The notes beneath the pieces were generated by a model, which saw only the letters and a list, made by a program, of their open reading frames with translations, was not told the DNA's origin and did not search any database. This document shows positions 51,410-60,827 of a stretch of 64,000 nt of DNA, one piece after another. Location: NCBI RefSeq assembly GCF_016765775.1, contig NZ_JAESVN010000002.1, positions 558,001 to 622,000 on the forward strand, in the 5' to 3' direction. How positions within the stretch are numbered: position 1 is the first letter of the stretch; each line of letters starts with the position of its first letter. The translations under genes and the position numbers were made by a program. The stretch comes from Szabonella alba (lineage in GTDB: Bacteria; Pseudomonadota; Alphaproteobacteria; Rhodobacterales; Rhodobacteraceae).

Positions 51410-53695
51410 ATGAAGGTTCTGTGCTTGGGGGGGGGTCCGGCGGGGCTGTATTTCGCGATCTCGATGAAACTTCGTGATCCCTCGCATCAGGTGACGGTGC
51501 TGGAACGCAACCGCGCCAATGATACGTTCGGCTGGGGGGTGGTGCTGTCGGATGACGCGCTGGCCCGGATGCAGAAGAACGATCCCGTCTCAACCGCGGC
51601 GATCCGGTCGCATTTCACCTATTGGGACGATATCGCCGTGGTCCATGACGGGCAGCGCAGCGTGTCGGGCGGGCATGGCTTTGCCGGGATCGGGCGCAGG
51701 CAGATGCTGATCCTGCTGCAGGCGCGGGCGCGCGAACTGGGGGTCGATCTGCAATTCGAGACCGAGTTCCGCACGGCCGATGAATACCGCAGCGAATACG
51801 ACATCGTCGTCGCCTGTGACGGCATCAATTCCGCCGTGCGCCGCGACCATGCGGATGTGTTCAAACCCGATATCGACATCCGGCGCTGCAAGTTCGTCTG
51901 GCTTGGAACGCATCAGAAATTCGATGACGCCTTCACCTTCATTTTTGAGAAAACCGAACATGGCTGGGTCTGGGCCCATGTCTATCAGTTCGATGCCGAT
52001 ACTGCGACCTTCATCGTGGAATGCCTGCCCGAGACATGGGACCGCTGGGCCTTTGAGGCGATGACGAAGGAAGAGACGGTCGAGACCTGTCGCCGGATCT
52101 TCGCGCGTCATCTGGACGGTCACGCGCTGATGTCGAATGCCGCCCATCTGCGCGGCTCGGCGGTCTGGATGCAGTTTCCCCGGGTGATCTGTGAGCGCTG
52201 GTATCACGGCAATATCGTGCTGATGGGGGATGCGGCGGCGACGGGGCATTTTTCCATCGGGTCCGGCACTCGGCTGGCCTTTGACAGCGCCATCGCGCTG
52301 GCGGAATACCTGCATTCCGAACCGACGATGGAGGATGCTTTCCGCCGCTATCAGGAGGAACGCCGCATCGAGGTGCTGCGCCTGCAATCGGCGGCGCGCA
52401 ACAGCCTTGAATGGTTCGAAGAGGTCGAGCGCTATCTGGACATGCCGCCACAGCAATTCGCCTATTCCCTGCTGACGCGCAGCCAGCGCATCAGCCATGA
52501 AAACCTGCGCCTGCGCGATCCGGACTGGCTGCGCGGGATCGAGGACTGGTTTCAGCAGCAGGCGGGCGGAACACCCGGCCGCGCGCCGATGTTCGCGCCG
52601 TACCGGCTGCGCGACATGCAACTGGCGAACCGTGTCGTCGTCTCGCCCATGGCGCAATACAAGGCGCGGGGGGGCTGCCCGACCGACTGGCATCTGGTCC
52701 ATTACGGCGAACGCGCCAAGGGGGGCGCGGGGCTGGTCTATACCGAAATGACCTGCGTCTCCGCCGAGGGACGCATCACCCCCGGATGCCCGGGTCTTTA
52801 TGCGCCGGACCATGAGGCGGCATGGCAGCGGCTGGTGGATTTCGTTCATGCCGAAACCCCGGCAAAGATCTGCTGCCAGATCGGCCATTCGGGCCGCAAG
52901 GGATCAACCCGGATCGGGTGGGAGGGGATGGACGCGCCGCTGCCCGCAGGCAACTGGCCGCTGCTGTCGGCCTCGGCCCTGCCATGGTCACCCGAAAATG
53001 CCATGCCCAAGGCGATTGATCGGGCGGATATGGAGGCAGTGACGGCGCAATTCGTGGCGGCAACCGAAATGGCGGCGCGGGCGGGCTTTGACATGATCGA
53101 ACTGCATGCCGCGCATGGCTATCTGATTTCCAGCTTCATCTCGCCCAAATCAAACATCCGCACCGATGCCTATGGCGGCAATCTGGAAAACCGCCTGCGC
53201 TGGCCGCTTGAGGTTTTCGCGGCGATGCGCGCGGTCTGGCCTGCCGGAAAACCCATGGCGGTGCGGATTTCGGCCCATGACTGGCTGGGTGATGAAGGCG
53301 TGACCCCGGCCGAGGCGGTTGAGATCGCGCGGGCCTTCCATGCTGCCGGGGCGGATATCATCGACGTCAGCGCAGGCCAGACCAGTATTGAGGCGCAGCC
53401 GGTCTATGGCCGCATGTTCCAGACCCCGTTTTCCGACCGGATCCGCAATGAGGCCGGAATTGCCACGATGGCCGTGGGCAATATCACCGAGGCAGACCAT
53501 GTGAATTCCATCCTGATGGCAGGGCGAGCCGATCTGGTGTGCCTTGCGCGCCCGCATCTGGCCGATCCCTACTGGACGCTGCGCGCGGCGCTGGCACTGG
53601 GCGATGAAGGTGCAGTCTGGCCGCAACCCTATGCGGCGGGCGCCGATCAGGCGCGCAGGCTGGTCCAGCGGTCGGCCGAGGCAATCAGGGCATGA
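51410..53695 (+). CDS. abmA: 2-aminobenzoyl-CoA monooxygenase/reductase (bifunctional flavoprotein)
   Basis: 761 residues from ATG 51410, 7 bp after GGGAGG. Residues 1-380 are a class-A FAD monooxygenase ([21 protein letters not shown] motif [17 protein letters not shown]). Residues about 395-755 are an old-yellow-enzyme type FMN reductase ([39 protein letters not shown]). This fusion is known for 2-aminobenzoyl-CoA monooxygenase/reductase of Azoarcus and for salicylyl-CoA 5-hydroxylase. The neighbouring beta-oxidation genes and RidA favour the aminobenzoyl substrate. A run of nine G encodes the FAD motif. Confidence 0.85.
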   Translation: MKVLCLGGGPAGLYFAISMKLRDPSHQVTVLERNRANDTFGWGVVLSDDALARMQKNDPVSTAAIRSHFTYWDDIAVVHDGQRSVSGGHGFAGIGRRQMLILLQARARELGVDLQFETEFRTADEYRSEYDIVVACDGINSAVRRDHADVFKPDIDIRRCKFVWLGTHQKFDDAFTFIFEKTEHGWVWAHVYQFDADTATFIVECLPETWDRWAFEAMTKEETVETCRRIFARHLDGHALMSNAAHLRGSAVWMQFPRVICERWYHGNIVLMGDAAATGHFSIGSGTRLAFDSAIALAEYLHSEPTMEDAFRRYQEERRIEVLRLQSAARNSLEWFEEVERYLDMPPQQFAYSLLTRSQRISHENLRLRDPDWLRGIEDWFQQQAGGTPGRAPMFAPYRLRDMQLANRVVVSPMAQYKARGGCPTDWHLVHYGERAKGGAGLVYTEMTCVSAEGRITPGCPGLYAPDHEAAWQRLVDFVHAETPAKICCQIGHSGRKGSTRIGWEGMDAPLPAGNWPLLSASALPWSPENAMPKAIDRADMEAVTAQFVAATEMAARAGFDMIELHAAHGYLISSFISPKSNIRTDAYGGNLENRLRWPLEVFAAMRAVWPAGKPMAVRISAHDWLGDEGVTPAEAVEIARAFHAAGADIIDVSAGQTSIEAQPVYGRMFQTPFSDRIRNEAGIATMAVGNITEADHVNSILMAGRADLVCLARPHLADPYWTLRAALALGDEGAVWPQPYAAGADQARRLVQRSAEAIRA

Positions 53696-54441
53696 CGGGC
53701 GCGGGAATGAACAGGGCAGGCGGCAGACGGGTTTTGGTCACCGGCGGCGGTTCCGGCATCGGGCGGGCCATTGCGCGGGCCTTTGCCGATGCGGGCGACC
53801 GGGTGACGATCGCGGGGCGGCGGGCCGATGCGCTGGCGGAAACCGATGCCGGGCGCGGGATGGTTGCGCATGTGGCCGATGTCACGGATGAGGCACAGGT
53901 TGCGGCGCTGTTCGATGTGCCCTTCGATGTGGTGATAGCCAATGCCGGCGGCGCGGTCGCGGGGCGGATCGGTGGGGTGTCGCTGGCCGACTGGAATGCC
54001 GCGCTTGCCGTCAACCTGACGGGCACCTTCCTGACCTTCCGCGAAGGCCTGCGCGGCATGGGTCCGGGGGGGCGGCTGATTGCCGTCGCCTCGGTCGCGG
54101 GGCTGAAGGGCGGCGCCACGGTCCCGGCCTATGCGGCGGCGAAACACGGGGTTGTCGGGCTGGTGCGGTCGGTGGCGCTGGATGTGGCGCGGCGCGGCAT
54201 CACCTGCAATGCGATCTGCCCCGGTTTCGTCGAGACCGATCTGGGCCGCGCGGCGGTGGCAGCGGTGCAGGCGCGGCACGGGGTGACCGAGGCCGAGGCG
54301 CTGGCCGAGGTGGTGTCAGGCAATCCGATGGGCCGGATGATCGCGCCGGAAGAGGTGGCGGCGGCGGCGCTTTATCTGGCCTCCCCCGCCGCGGCCTCGG
54401 TCAATGGGCATGCGATGGCGCTGACGGGGGGGGAGGCATGA
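53692..54441 (+). CDS. Short-chain dehydrogenase/reductase
   Basis: 249 residues, starting inside the stop of the monooxygenase gene (ATGA). Cofactor motif [17 protein letters not shown], catalytic Ser in VASVAG and the Tyr-Lys pair in [13 protein letters not shown] segment [12 protein letters not shown]. It oxidises or reduces a carbonyl/alcohol, most likely on a cyclohexene-CoA intermediate. It overlaps the MarR gene by 4 bp. Confidence 0.88.
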   Translation: MTGAGMNRAGGRRVLVTGGGSGIGRAIARAFADAGDRVTIAGRRADALAETDAGRGMVAHVADVTDEAQVAALFDVPFDVVIANAGGAVAGRIGGVSLADWNAALAVNLTGTFLTFREGLRGMGPGGRLIAVASVAGLKGGATVPAYAAAKHGVVGLVRSVALDVARRGITCNAICPGFVETDLGRAAVAAVQARHGVTEAEALAEVVSGNPMGRMIAPEEVAAAALYLASPAAASVNGHAMALTGGEA

Positions 54442-54905
54442 CGGACGCAATGCCCGATCCCCTGTCGAAACGGCGGCTGAAACTGTGGATCCGGCTGCTG
54501 GGCGTCACCCGCACCGCCGAGGCGCATCTGCGCGACCATCTGCGGGTGAACCATGACACGACCCTGCCCCGCTTCGACGTGATGGCGGCGCTTTGGCGCC
54601 GGCGCGAGGGCGTCACGATGAGTGAACTGAGCCGGATGTTGCTGGTCTCCAACGGCAATGCGACGGCGGTGGTGGACCGGCTGGAAAAGGACGGGCTGGC
54701 GCGGCGCACGCCGCTGCCCACCGACCGGCGCACCGTGCATGTGGCCCTGACGGATGAGGGGCTTCGCGCATTCGAGGCGCAGGCCGAGGATCATGAGGCA
54801 GCGGTCAACCGGCTTTTCGCCGCGCTGGGTGAGGCCGAGGTGGAGGCGCTGACCGCGATTCTGAAATCGCTGCGCCCCGGAAACACTGAAAAGGGGGCGG
54901 AATGA
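54438..54905 (+). CDS. MarR-family transcriptional regulator
   Basis: 155 residues with a winged helix-turn-helix: [40 protein letters not shown] and wing [20 protein letters not shown]. It is embedded in the operon it probably represses, between the SDR and enoyl-CoA hydratase genes with 4-bp overlaps. The palindrome at 51344-51359 is the likely target. Confidence 0.9.
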   Translation: MTDAMPDPLSKRRLKLWIRLLGVTRTAEAHLRDHLRVNHDTTLPRFDVMAALWRRREGVTMSELSRMLLVSNGNATAVVDRLEKDGLARRTPLPTDRRTVHVALTDEGLRAFEAQAEDHEAAVNRLFAALGEAEVEALTAILKSLRPGNTEKGAE

Positions 54906-55714
54906 CCGATCTGGCCGGGCTGAAACCGAAACATTTTCTGTGGCAGGTCGAGGGGCGCGTGGGCGTGATCCGGCTGAACCGGCCTGACCGCAAGAACCCG
55001 CTGACCTTCGACAGCTATGCCGAATTGCGCGATCTGTTTCGCGCGCTGCCCTATGCGGGCGATGTGGATGTGGTGGTCTTTGCCTCCAATGGCGGGAATT
55101 TCTGCTCGGGCGGGGATGTGCATGACATCATCGGCCCGCTGGTCGGCATGGACATGAAGGGCCTGCTGGCCTTCACCCGGATGACCGGCGATCTGGTCAA
55201 GGCGATGATCGGCTGCAGCAAGCCCGTGATCGCGGCGGTTGACGGCATCTGCGTCGGCGCCGGGGCAATCATCGCCATGGCCGCAGACCTGCGGCTGGCG
55301 AGCCCCGAGGCGAAATGCGCCTTTCTGTTCACGCGGGTCGGGCTGGCGGGCTGCGACATGGGGGCCTGCGCGATGCTGCCGCGCATCATCGGACAGGGAC
55401 GCGCGGCGGAACTGCTTTATACCGGGCGCAGCATGTCGGCGGCGGAAGGGGAGCGCTGGGGCTTCTGGAACGCGCTGCACGGCGCGGAGGTGCTGGAGGC
55501 CGAGGCGATGGCATTGGCACGGCGGCTTGCCGAAGGGCCCTGCTTTGCCCATGGCATGACCAAGACCCAGATCAATCAGGAATGGAACATGGGGCTGGAA
55601 CAGGCCATCGAGGCCGAGGCGCAGGCGCAGGCGATCTGCATGCAGACCCGCGATTTCGAACGCGCCTACCGGGCCTTTGTCGCGAAGGAAAAGCCGGTGT
55701 TCGAGGGAAACTGA
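54902..55714 (+). CDS. Enoyl-CoA hydratase/isomerase family protein
   Basis: 270 residues of the crotonase fold. [20 protein letters not shown] gives the first oxyanion-hole element, and [20 protein letters not shown] the second. The usual acid/base glutamates are not obvious; [20 protein letters not shown] has Asp at that loop, so the reaction may differ from simple hydration. It belongs to the aromatic operon and is followed by a repeat element before the acyl-CoA dehydrogenase gene. Confidence 0.85.
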   Translation: MTDLAGLKPKHFLWQVEGRVGVIRLNRPDRKNPLTFDSYAELRDLFRALPYAGDVDVVVFASNGGNFCSGGDVHDIIGPLVGMDMKGLLAFTRMTGDLVKAMIGCSKPVIAAVDGICVGAGAIIAMAADLRLASPEAKCAFLFTRVGLAGCDMGACAMLPRIIGQGRAAELLYTGRSMSAAEGERWGFWNALHGAEVLEAEAMALARRLAEGPCFAHGMTKTQINQEWNMGLEQAIEAEAQAQAICMQTRDFERAYRAFVAKEKPVFEGN

Positions 55715-55720
55715 CGGCGG

Positions 55721-55770
55721 GAGCGGGGGCCAGCCCCCGCACCCCCGAGGTATTTGGGCCAAGATGAAAG
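55721..55770 (+). repeat. Rhodobacteraceae-type intergenic repeat with hairpin
   Basis: GCGGGGGC (55723-55730) and GCCCCCGC (55733-55740) form an 8-bp hairpin, followed by ACCCCCGAGGTATTTGGGCC and AAGATGAAAG. I recognise this string as a type seen repeatedly between genes in Rhodobacteraceae genomes. Here it lies inside the operon, between the hydratase stop and the acyl-CoA dehydrogenase start. Confidence 0.6.
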
Positions 55771-55782
55771 GCATGACTTGCC

Positions 55783-56919
55783 ATGGCGGATGAGACGTTT
55801 CTGGACTGGCCGTTCTTTGAGCCGCGCCATCGGGAAATGCGGGCGGCGCTGGAAGAATGGTGCGCGGCCAATCTGCCGGTGGATCACGGCGATGTCGATG
55901 CGGCCTGCCGGGGGCTGGTCGCGGCGCTGGGCGCGGCGGGGGTCCTGCGCCATTCCGGCGCGGGGGAAGGCGAGCGGCTGGATGTGCGCAGCCTGTGCCT
56001 GATCCGCGAGACGCTGGCGCGCCATGACGGGCTGGCCGATTTCGCCTTTGCCATGCAGGGGCTGGGCATGGGCGCGATCAGCCTGCTCGGAACGCCCGCG
56101 CAGCGCGCATGGCTGGACCGGACGCGGGCGGGGACGGCGATTTCGGGCTTTGCGCTGACCGAACCGGGGTCAGGCTCGGATGTGGCGGCGACGGCAACTG
56201 TGGCAGAGCGTGTGCCGGGCGGTTGGCGGATCACCGGCGAAAAAACCTATATTTCCAATGGCGGGATTGCCGATCTCTATGTCGTCTTCGCCCGGACAGG
56301 CGAGGCGCCGGGGGCCAGGGGGCTTTCGGCCTTTCTGATGCCTGCCGATGTGCCGGGGCTGGAGGTGGTCGAACGTATCGGGGTGATCGCGCCGCATCCG
56401 CTGGCGCATCTGCGGTTCAATGGCGTTGTGCTGCCCGACACGGCGCTGATCGGCCAGCCGGGGGAGGGGTTCAAGATCGCCATGTCGGTGCTGGATGTCT
56501 TCCGCTCAACGGTCGGGGCCGCCGCTTTGGGCTTTGCCCGCCGTGCGCTGGATGAGGCGCTGGCGCGCGTGCAGGCGCGGCAGATCGGCGGGCAGCCTTT
56601 GGCGGCGCAGCAGATGGTGCAGGGGCATCTGGCCGATATGGCGCTGGAAATCGACGCCTCGGCCCTGCTGGTCTACCGCGCCGCATGGGTGAAGGATCAG
56701 GGGGCGGCAAGGGTCACGCGCGAGGCCGCGATGGCCAAACTCCACGCAACCGAGGCCGCGCAGCGGGTGATCGACATGGCGGTGCAACTGCATGGCGGCG
56801 ACGGGGTGCGGCAGGGATTTGTCGTGGAAAGCCTGTATCGGGAGATCCGCGCCCTGCGCATCTATGAAGGGGCCAGCGACGTGCAGCGCATCGTCATCGC
56901 GCGGAGCCTTTTGTCATGA
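55783..56919 (+). CDS. Acyl-CoA dehydrogenase
   Basis: 378 residues. FAD/substrate motifs [20 protein letters not shown] and [20 protein letters not shown], then the C-terminal helical domain with [20 protein letters not shown] and [18 protein letters not shown], in which the YEG glutamate is the usual catalytic base. It introduces or removes a ring double bond in the CoA thioester. It starts 68 bp after the hydratase, the only long gap in the operon, and overlaps the thioesterase gene by 4 bp. Confidence 0.9.
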   Translation: MADETFLDWPFFEPRHREMRAALEEWCAANLPVDHGDVDAACRGLVAALGAAGVLRHSGAGEGERLDVRSLCLIRETLARHDGLADFAFAMQGLGMGAISLLGTPAQRAWLDRTRAGTAISGFALTEPGSGSDVAATATVAERVPGGWRITGEKTYISNGGIADLYVVFARTGEAPGARGLSAFLMPADVPGLEVVERIGVIAPHPLAHLRFNGVVLPDTALIGQPGEGFKIAMSVLDVFRSTVGAAALGFARRALDEALARVQARQIGGQPLAAQQMVQGHLADMALEIDASALLVYRAAWVKDQGAARVTREAAMAKLHATEAAQRVIDMAVQLHGGDGVRQGFVVESLYREIRALRIYEGASDVQRIVIARSLLS

Positions 56920-57332
56920 GCTACAGCCGCGAGATCCAGATCGAGTTCAACCATTGTGATCCAGCGGGGATCGTCTTTTACCCGCGTTATTTCGAGATGA
57001 CGAATTCGGTGGTGGAAAACTTCTTTGCCGATGTGCTGCGCTATCCGTTTTCGCGCATCACGATGGAGGAGGGGCGCGGCGTGCCGACCGCGCGGCTTGA
57101 GGTGGATTTCCGCGCGCCCTCCCGTCTGGGGGAGCGTTTGATCTTCACGCTGCAGGTGACTCGGGTGGGCGGCGCCTCAGTCGGGTTGCGGATCGAGGCT
57201 GCGGGCGGCGGTATCCTGCGGTTGACCGCCGATCTGGTGCTGGTCTGGATCAGCGTGGAGGGGCGGGCTGAACCCTGGCCCGACAGCCTGCGCCAGCGTC
57301 TGACCGATTTCATGGAAAGGAGCGTGGCATGA
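56916..57332 (+). CDS. 4-hydroxybenzoyl-CoA-type thioesterase
   Basis: 138 residues of the hotdog fold. The motif [20 protein letters not shown] carries the Asp used by 4HBT-type thioesterases. It would hydrolyse unproductive aryl-CoA or release CoA after ring opening, a proofreading role known from aerobic aryl-CoA pathways. It overlaps its neighbours by 4 bp on both sides. Confidence 0.88.
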   Translation: MSYSREIQIEFNHCDPAGIVFYPRYFEMTNSVVENFFADVLRYPFSRITMEEGRGVPTARLEVDFRAPSRLGERLIFTLQVTRVGGASVGLRIEAAGGGILRLTADLVLVWISVEGRAEPWPDSLRQRLTDFMERSVA

Positions 57333-57760
57333 GCAGCCCGCATGAGACCCTGCATCCGAAGAACTGGAAACCCGCCATCGGCTATGCCAATGGAATGGCC
57401 GCCTCGGGGCGGATGGTGTTTACCGGCGGCATGGTCGGTTGGAATGCCGATCAGGAATTCGAGACCGACGATTTCGCCGCCCAGACCGCGCAGGCCCTGC
57501 GCAATATCGTGGCCGTGCTGGCCGAGGCGGGGGCGGGGCCGGAACATCTGGTGCGTCTGACATGGTATGTGACCGACAAGCGCGCCTATCTGGACAGTCT
57601 GCGGGATCTGGGCCGCGCCTATAAGGCGATCATCGGGCGGCATTATCCGGCCATGGCGCTGGTGCAGGTCGTGGCGCTGGTCGAGGACCGCGCATTGGTC
57701 GAGATCGAGGCCACCGCGGTCATCCCCGAACCGGCATTTCCAACCGCATCCCAATCCTGA
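57329..57760 (+). CDS. RidA-family protein lacking the canonical arginine
   Basis: 143 residues of the RidA/YjgF fold: MVFTGGMVGWNADQEFETDD, TAQALRNIVAVLAEAGAGPE and the ending ALVEIEATAVIPE with the conserved EIEA. In classical RidA, the PAR segment holds Arg105, which grips the substrate carboxylate; here it reads YPAMALVQV, so Met replaces it. Loss of the arginine fits a substrate whose carboxylate is tied up as a CoA thioester. It could hydrolyse the enamine/imine of the aminocyclohexene-CoA, releasing ammonia. Confidence 0.85.
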   Translation: MSSPHETLHPKNWKPAIGYANGMAASGRMVFTGGMVGWNADQEFETDDFAAQTAQALRNIVAVLAEAGAGPEHLVRLTWYVTDKRAYLDSLRDLGRAYKAIIGRHYPAMALVQVVALVEDRALVEIEATAVIPEPAFPTASQS

Positions 57761-57770
57761 AAGAACGATC

Positions 57771-59387
57771 ATGCAGCTTGGACCCAGCGGCCATACCGAC
57801 AGCTTCACCCGCGACCGCCTGCCCGCCGCAGGGGACTGGCCCGAGATCAATGTCGCGGGCTTCGATTATCCCGAATGGCTCAATGCCGGGGTGGAACTGA
57901 CCGACCGGATGGTGGAACGCGGCTTTGGCGACCATACCGCACTGATCGGCAACGGGCGATTGCGCACCTATAAGGAACTGTCGGACTGGACCAACCGCAT
58001 TGCCCATGCGCTGGTCGAGGATTACGGCATCCGGCCCGGCCATCGCGTCCTGATCCGGTCGGCCAACAATCCGGCCATGGTGGCGGCATGGCTGGCGGCG
58101 ACCAAGGCGGGGGCGGTTGTGGTCAATACCATGCCGATGCTGCGGGCGGGGGAACTGACGAAAATCGTGGAGAAGGCGCAGATCAGCCTTGCGCTGTGCG
58201 ACACGCGGCTGATGGACGAGATGACGGCCTGTGCAGCGGCCTGCCCGGTGCTGACCCGCGTGGTGGGGTTTGACGGCACGGCGAACCATGATGCCGAACT
58301 GGACCGCGCGGCGCTTGGCAAACCGGTGCGTTTTCAGGCCGCGCGCACCGGGCGGGATGATGTGGCGCTGTTGGGTTTCACCTCGGGCACCACCGGAGAG
58401 CCGAAGGCGACGATGCATTTTCACCGTGATCTGCTGATCATCGCGGATGGCTATGCGAAGGAAGTGCTGAATGTCGTGCCCGAGGATGTCTTTGTCGGCT
58501 CACCGCCCTTGGCCTTCACCTTCGGGCTGGGCGGGCTTGCGGTCTTTCCGCTGCGCTTCGGGGCGGCGGCCTGCCTGCTGGAACAGGCCTCCCCCCCCAA
58601 CCTGATCGAGATCATCCAGAAATACCGCGCCACGGTCTGTTTCACCGCGCCGACCGCGTATCGCGTGATGCTGACCGCGATGGAACAGGGCGCGGATCTG
58701 TCCAGTCTGCGCGCCGCCGTGTCGGCGGGCGAAACCTTGCCCGCGCCGATCTATGCAGACTGGATGGCGCGGACGGGCAAGCCGATGCTGGACGGGATCG
58801 GGGCAACCGAAATGCTGCATATCTTCCTGACCAACCGCTTTGACGATCATCGCCCCGGCTGCACCGGGCGGCCCGTGACGGGTTATGAGGCGAAGATTGT
58901 CGATGCCGACGGGAATGAGGTTCCGCGCGGGGAGGTCGGGCGACTGGCCGTACGCGGGCCGACGGGCTGCCGCTATATGCAGGATACGCGGCAGCAGGCC
59001 TATGTGCAGAAGGGCTGGAATCTGACCGGAGATGCGTTCTGGCAGGGGGAGGACGGGCATTTCCATTTCGCCGCCCGCACTGACGACATGATCGTGTCGG
59101 CCGGCTATAATATCGCCGGGCCGGATGTTGAGGCGGCCTTGCTGGCCCATGCCGATGTGCAGGAATGTGCCGTGGTGGGTGAGGCTGATGAGGCACGCGG
59201 CCAGATCGTCGTTGCCCATGTCGTGCTGCGCGCCGGACTGACGGGGGATGCGGCAATGGTCAAGCGCCTGCAGGATCATGTGAAGGCCACCATCGCGCCC
59301 TATAAATACCCGCGCCGTGTGCTGTTCACCGACACGCTGCCCAAGACGCAGACCGGCAAGATTCAGCGGTTCCGTTTGCGCAACTGA
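57771..59387 (+). CDS. abmG: 2-aminobenzoate-CoA ligase (benzoate-CoA ligase family)
   Basis: 538 residues of the adenylate-forming family: P-loop GFTSGTTGEPKATMHFHRDL, SAGYNIAGPDVEAALLAHAD and the C-terminal catalytic lysine in LPKTQTGKIQRFRLRN. The whole layout matches benzoate-CoA ligases. It activates 2-aminobenzoate (or a close analogue) with ATP and CoA, starting the pathway. It is last in the operon and is followed by a strong hairpin terminator. Confidence 0.87.
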   Translation: MQLGPSGHTDSFTRDRLPAAGDWPEINVAGFDYPEWLNAGVELTDRMVERGFGDHTALIGNGRLRTYKELSDWTNRIAHALVEDYGIRPGHRVLIRSANNPAMVAAWLAATKAGAVVVNTMPMLRAGELTKIVEKAQISLALCDTRLMDEMTACAAACPVLTRVVGFDGTANHDAELDRAALGKPVRFQAARTGRDDVALLGFTSGTTGEPKATMHFHRDLLIIADGYAKEVLNVVPEDVFVGSPPLAFTFGLGGLAVFPLRFGAAACLLEQASPPNLIEIIQKYRATVCFTAPTAYRVMLTAMEQGADLSSLRAAVSAGETLPAPIYADWMARTGKPMLDGIGATEMLHIFLTNRFDDHRPGCTGRPVTGYEAKIVDADGNEVPRGEVGRLAVRGPTGCRYMQDTRQQAYVQKGWNLTGDAFWQGEDGHFHFAARTDDMIVSAGYNIAGPDVEAALLAHADVQECAVVGEADEARGQIVVAHVVLRAGLTGDAAMVKRLQDHVKATIAPYKYPRRVLFTDTLPKTQTGKIQRFRLRN

Positions 59388-59405
59388 AGACCGGATGAAA
59401 CGCCA

Positions 59406-59429
59406 AAGGGGGCCGGTTGCGGCCCCCTT
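59406..59429. terminator. Hairpin terminator after the ligase gene
   Basis: AAGGGGGCC (59406-59414) pairs perfectly with GGCCCCCTT (59421-59429) around a 6-nt loop, 18 bp after the ligase stop. It is symmetrical and could also stop transcription from the opposing PepSY gene. Confidence 0.75.
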
Positions 59430-59488
59430 GATCCCTTGCATTCACGCGCAGTCTGGTCCTTTCTGCGGCCGCCGGGGCCGTGACAGCT

Positions 59489-59740
59489 TCAGTCGTCGCG
59501 GCGTTCGTTCAGAACCTCACCGGTCATGCGGTCCACATCAATATCCACCTTCTGCCCGTCCGGGTTCAGCGCGTCGATCTCGATACGGTGCGTCTCGACC
59601 TCGATATCGATGATCTGATAGCCGCGATCCTCAAACCCCTTGATGACCTCGGACAGGGCCGGGGCATTGGCAAAGGCCGGCGCACCAAGCGCGAAGGTTG
59701 TGGCAGAGATGGCAGCGATACGGGTCACTCGGTCAATCAT
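59489..59740 (-). CDS. Small exported PepSY-domain protein
   Basis: 83 residues from ATG 59740, with a GGAAGGA site upstream. A signal peptide (VTRIAAISATTFALGAPAFA) precedes one PepSY domain (LSEVIKGFEDRGYQIIDIEV, then GQKVDIDVDRMTGEVLNERR). PepSY proteins are periplasmic and often inhibit proteases or bind other proteins; the partner is unknown. It is monocistronic and converges with the aromatic operon. Confidence 0.82.
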   Translation of the reverse strand: MIDRVTRIAAISATTFALGAPAFANAPALSEVIKGFEDRGYQIIDIEVETHRIEIDALNPDGQKVDIDVDRMTGEVLNERRDD

Positions 59741-59836
59741 TCGAAGATGTCCTTCCTTTAAGTTAGTGGCAGAAACGCGCACCGCCGGATCTGGTTCCCT
59801 GCATCGGTCGATTGGGTGGTGGTTCTGCGCATTTGG

Positions 59837-60733
59837 TCAGGAAACCGGGGCAAGGCGGCGCAGACTTTGCGTCAGATGATCGGCAAAGGCCTGTGCCGGG
59901 GCGCCAAGACTGCGGCCTGCGGCATGGATCAGGGCCAGTTCGCGATGGATCACCGGGGCGCCAAGCGGACGGGCAATCACGCCCGGGGTCAGGCCCGCCC
60001 GGACATAGCCGGGCAGAACCGCGATCCCCAGCCCTGCCGCCGCCAGCGCCAGCGCGGTCGCGATCTGTTCCACCTCAAAGGCCGGGCGCAAAGTCAGCCC
60101 CGCCGCGTCAAAGCCCAGTTCGGCCGGAAGCCGCAGCGCCGAGGAGGGCGACAGCGCGATGATCGGGTGATCCGCCAGATCGGCCCATCGGGGGCGGTCG
60201 GGCAGGGTGGTATCGGCGGCCGCCACGGCCAGCATCTCATCGCGCAGCACGGTTCGGCGGCTGACCTCGGTTTCGCCGGGCGGAAAGGTGCCCAGCCCCA
60301 GATCGGCCTGCCCGCCGCGCACCATATCAAGGATCCGCCCCGTCGTGCCATCGGTCAGCCGCAGCGCGATGCCGGGATGGGCGGCGCCAAAGGCGGCAAG
60401 GATGCGCGGCAGCACGGTCGCGGCCAGAAAGGGTGGGGCGGCAAGGCGCAGGCTGCCATGGCGCAGCGCTGCCCGGTCGCGCGCGCCCGCAACCGCCCGG
60501 TCCAGCGCGGCAAGGCTTTCCAGCGCATCGGCGCGGAAGGCCGCCCCCGCCTCGGTCAACAGGACGCGGCGCGTGGTGCGGTCGAACAGGCGCAGGGTCA
60601 GCAGGGTTTCCAGATCGCGGATCGCCTGACTGACGCCCGGCTGCGCCATGCCCAGACGCACTGCGGCCGCCGAGAAACTGCCCGTTTCGGCCACGGCAAG
60701 GAAGATCTCGATCTGGCGCAGACTGGGGCGCAT
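59837..60733 (-). CDS. LysR-type transcriptional regulator
   Basis: 298 residues. The N-terminal helix-turn-helix reads RQIEIFLAVAETGSFSAAAV, RLGMAQPGVSQAIRDLETLL, and the rest is a LysR substrate-binding domain. It is divergent from the molybdopterin hydroxylase gene across 94 bp that contain an AT-rich inverted repeat, the usual layout for control of the adjacent operon. Confidence 0.9.
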   Translation of the reverse strand: MRPSLRQIEIFLAVAETGSFSAAAVRLGMAQPGVSQAIRDLETLLTLRLFDRTTRRVLLTEAGAAFRADALESLAALDRAVAGARDRAALRHGSLRLAAPPFLAATVLPRILAAFGAAHPGIALRLTDGTTGRILDMVRGGQADLGLGTFPPGETEVSRRTVLRDEMLAVAAADTTLPDRPRWADLADHPIIALSPSSALRLPAELGFDAAGLTLRPAFEVEQIATALALAAAGLGIAVLPGYVRAGLTPGVIARPLGAPVIHRELALIHAAGRSLGAPAQAFADHLTQSLRRLAPVS

Positions 60734-60748
60734 GATTTATCGCTTTTG

Positions 60749-60764
60749 ATTATGAATTGATAAT
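60749..60764. promoter_or_regulatory. Probable LysR operator
   Basis: ATTAT-GAATTG-ATAAT (60749-60764) is an inverted repeat containing the T-N11-A pattern of LysR sites. It is 16 bp from the LysR start and 64 bp from the hydroxylase start, in the most AT-rich part of the surrounding DNA. Confidence 0.5.
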
Positions 60765-60827
60765 TAAGCCATGGATTGAATTATAGGTCCAGCGATGCTT
60801 TGCTGATCCCCGCAACAGGGGAGCGAT

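Noticed and set aside
50122-59387. Box-type benzoyl-CoA epoxidation pathway
   Set aside because: BoxA, BoxB and BoxC epoxidase/lyase proteins are absent; the fused FAD/OYE flavoprotein instead indicates the aminobenzoyl-CoA or salicylyl-CoA class.
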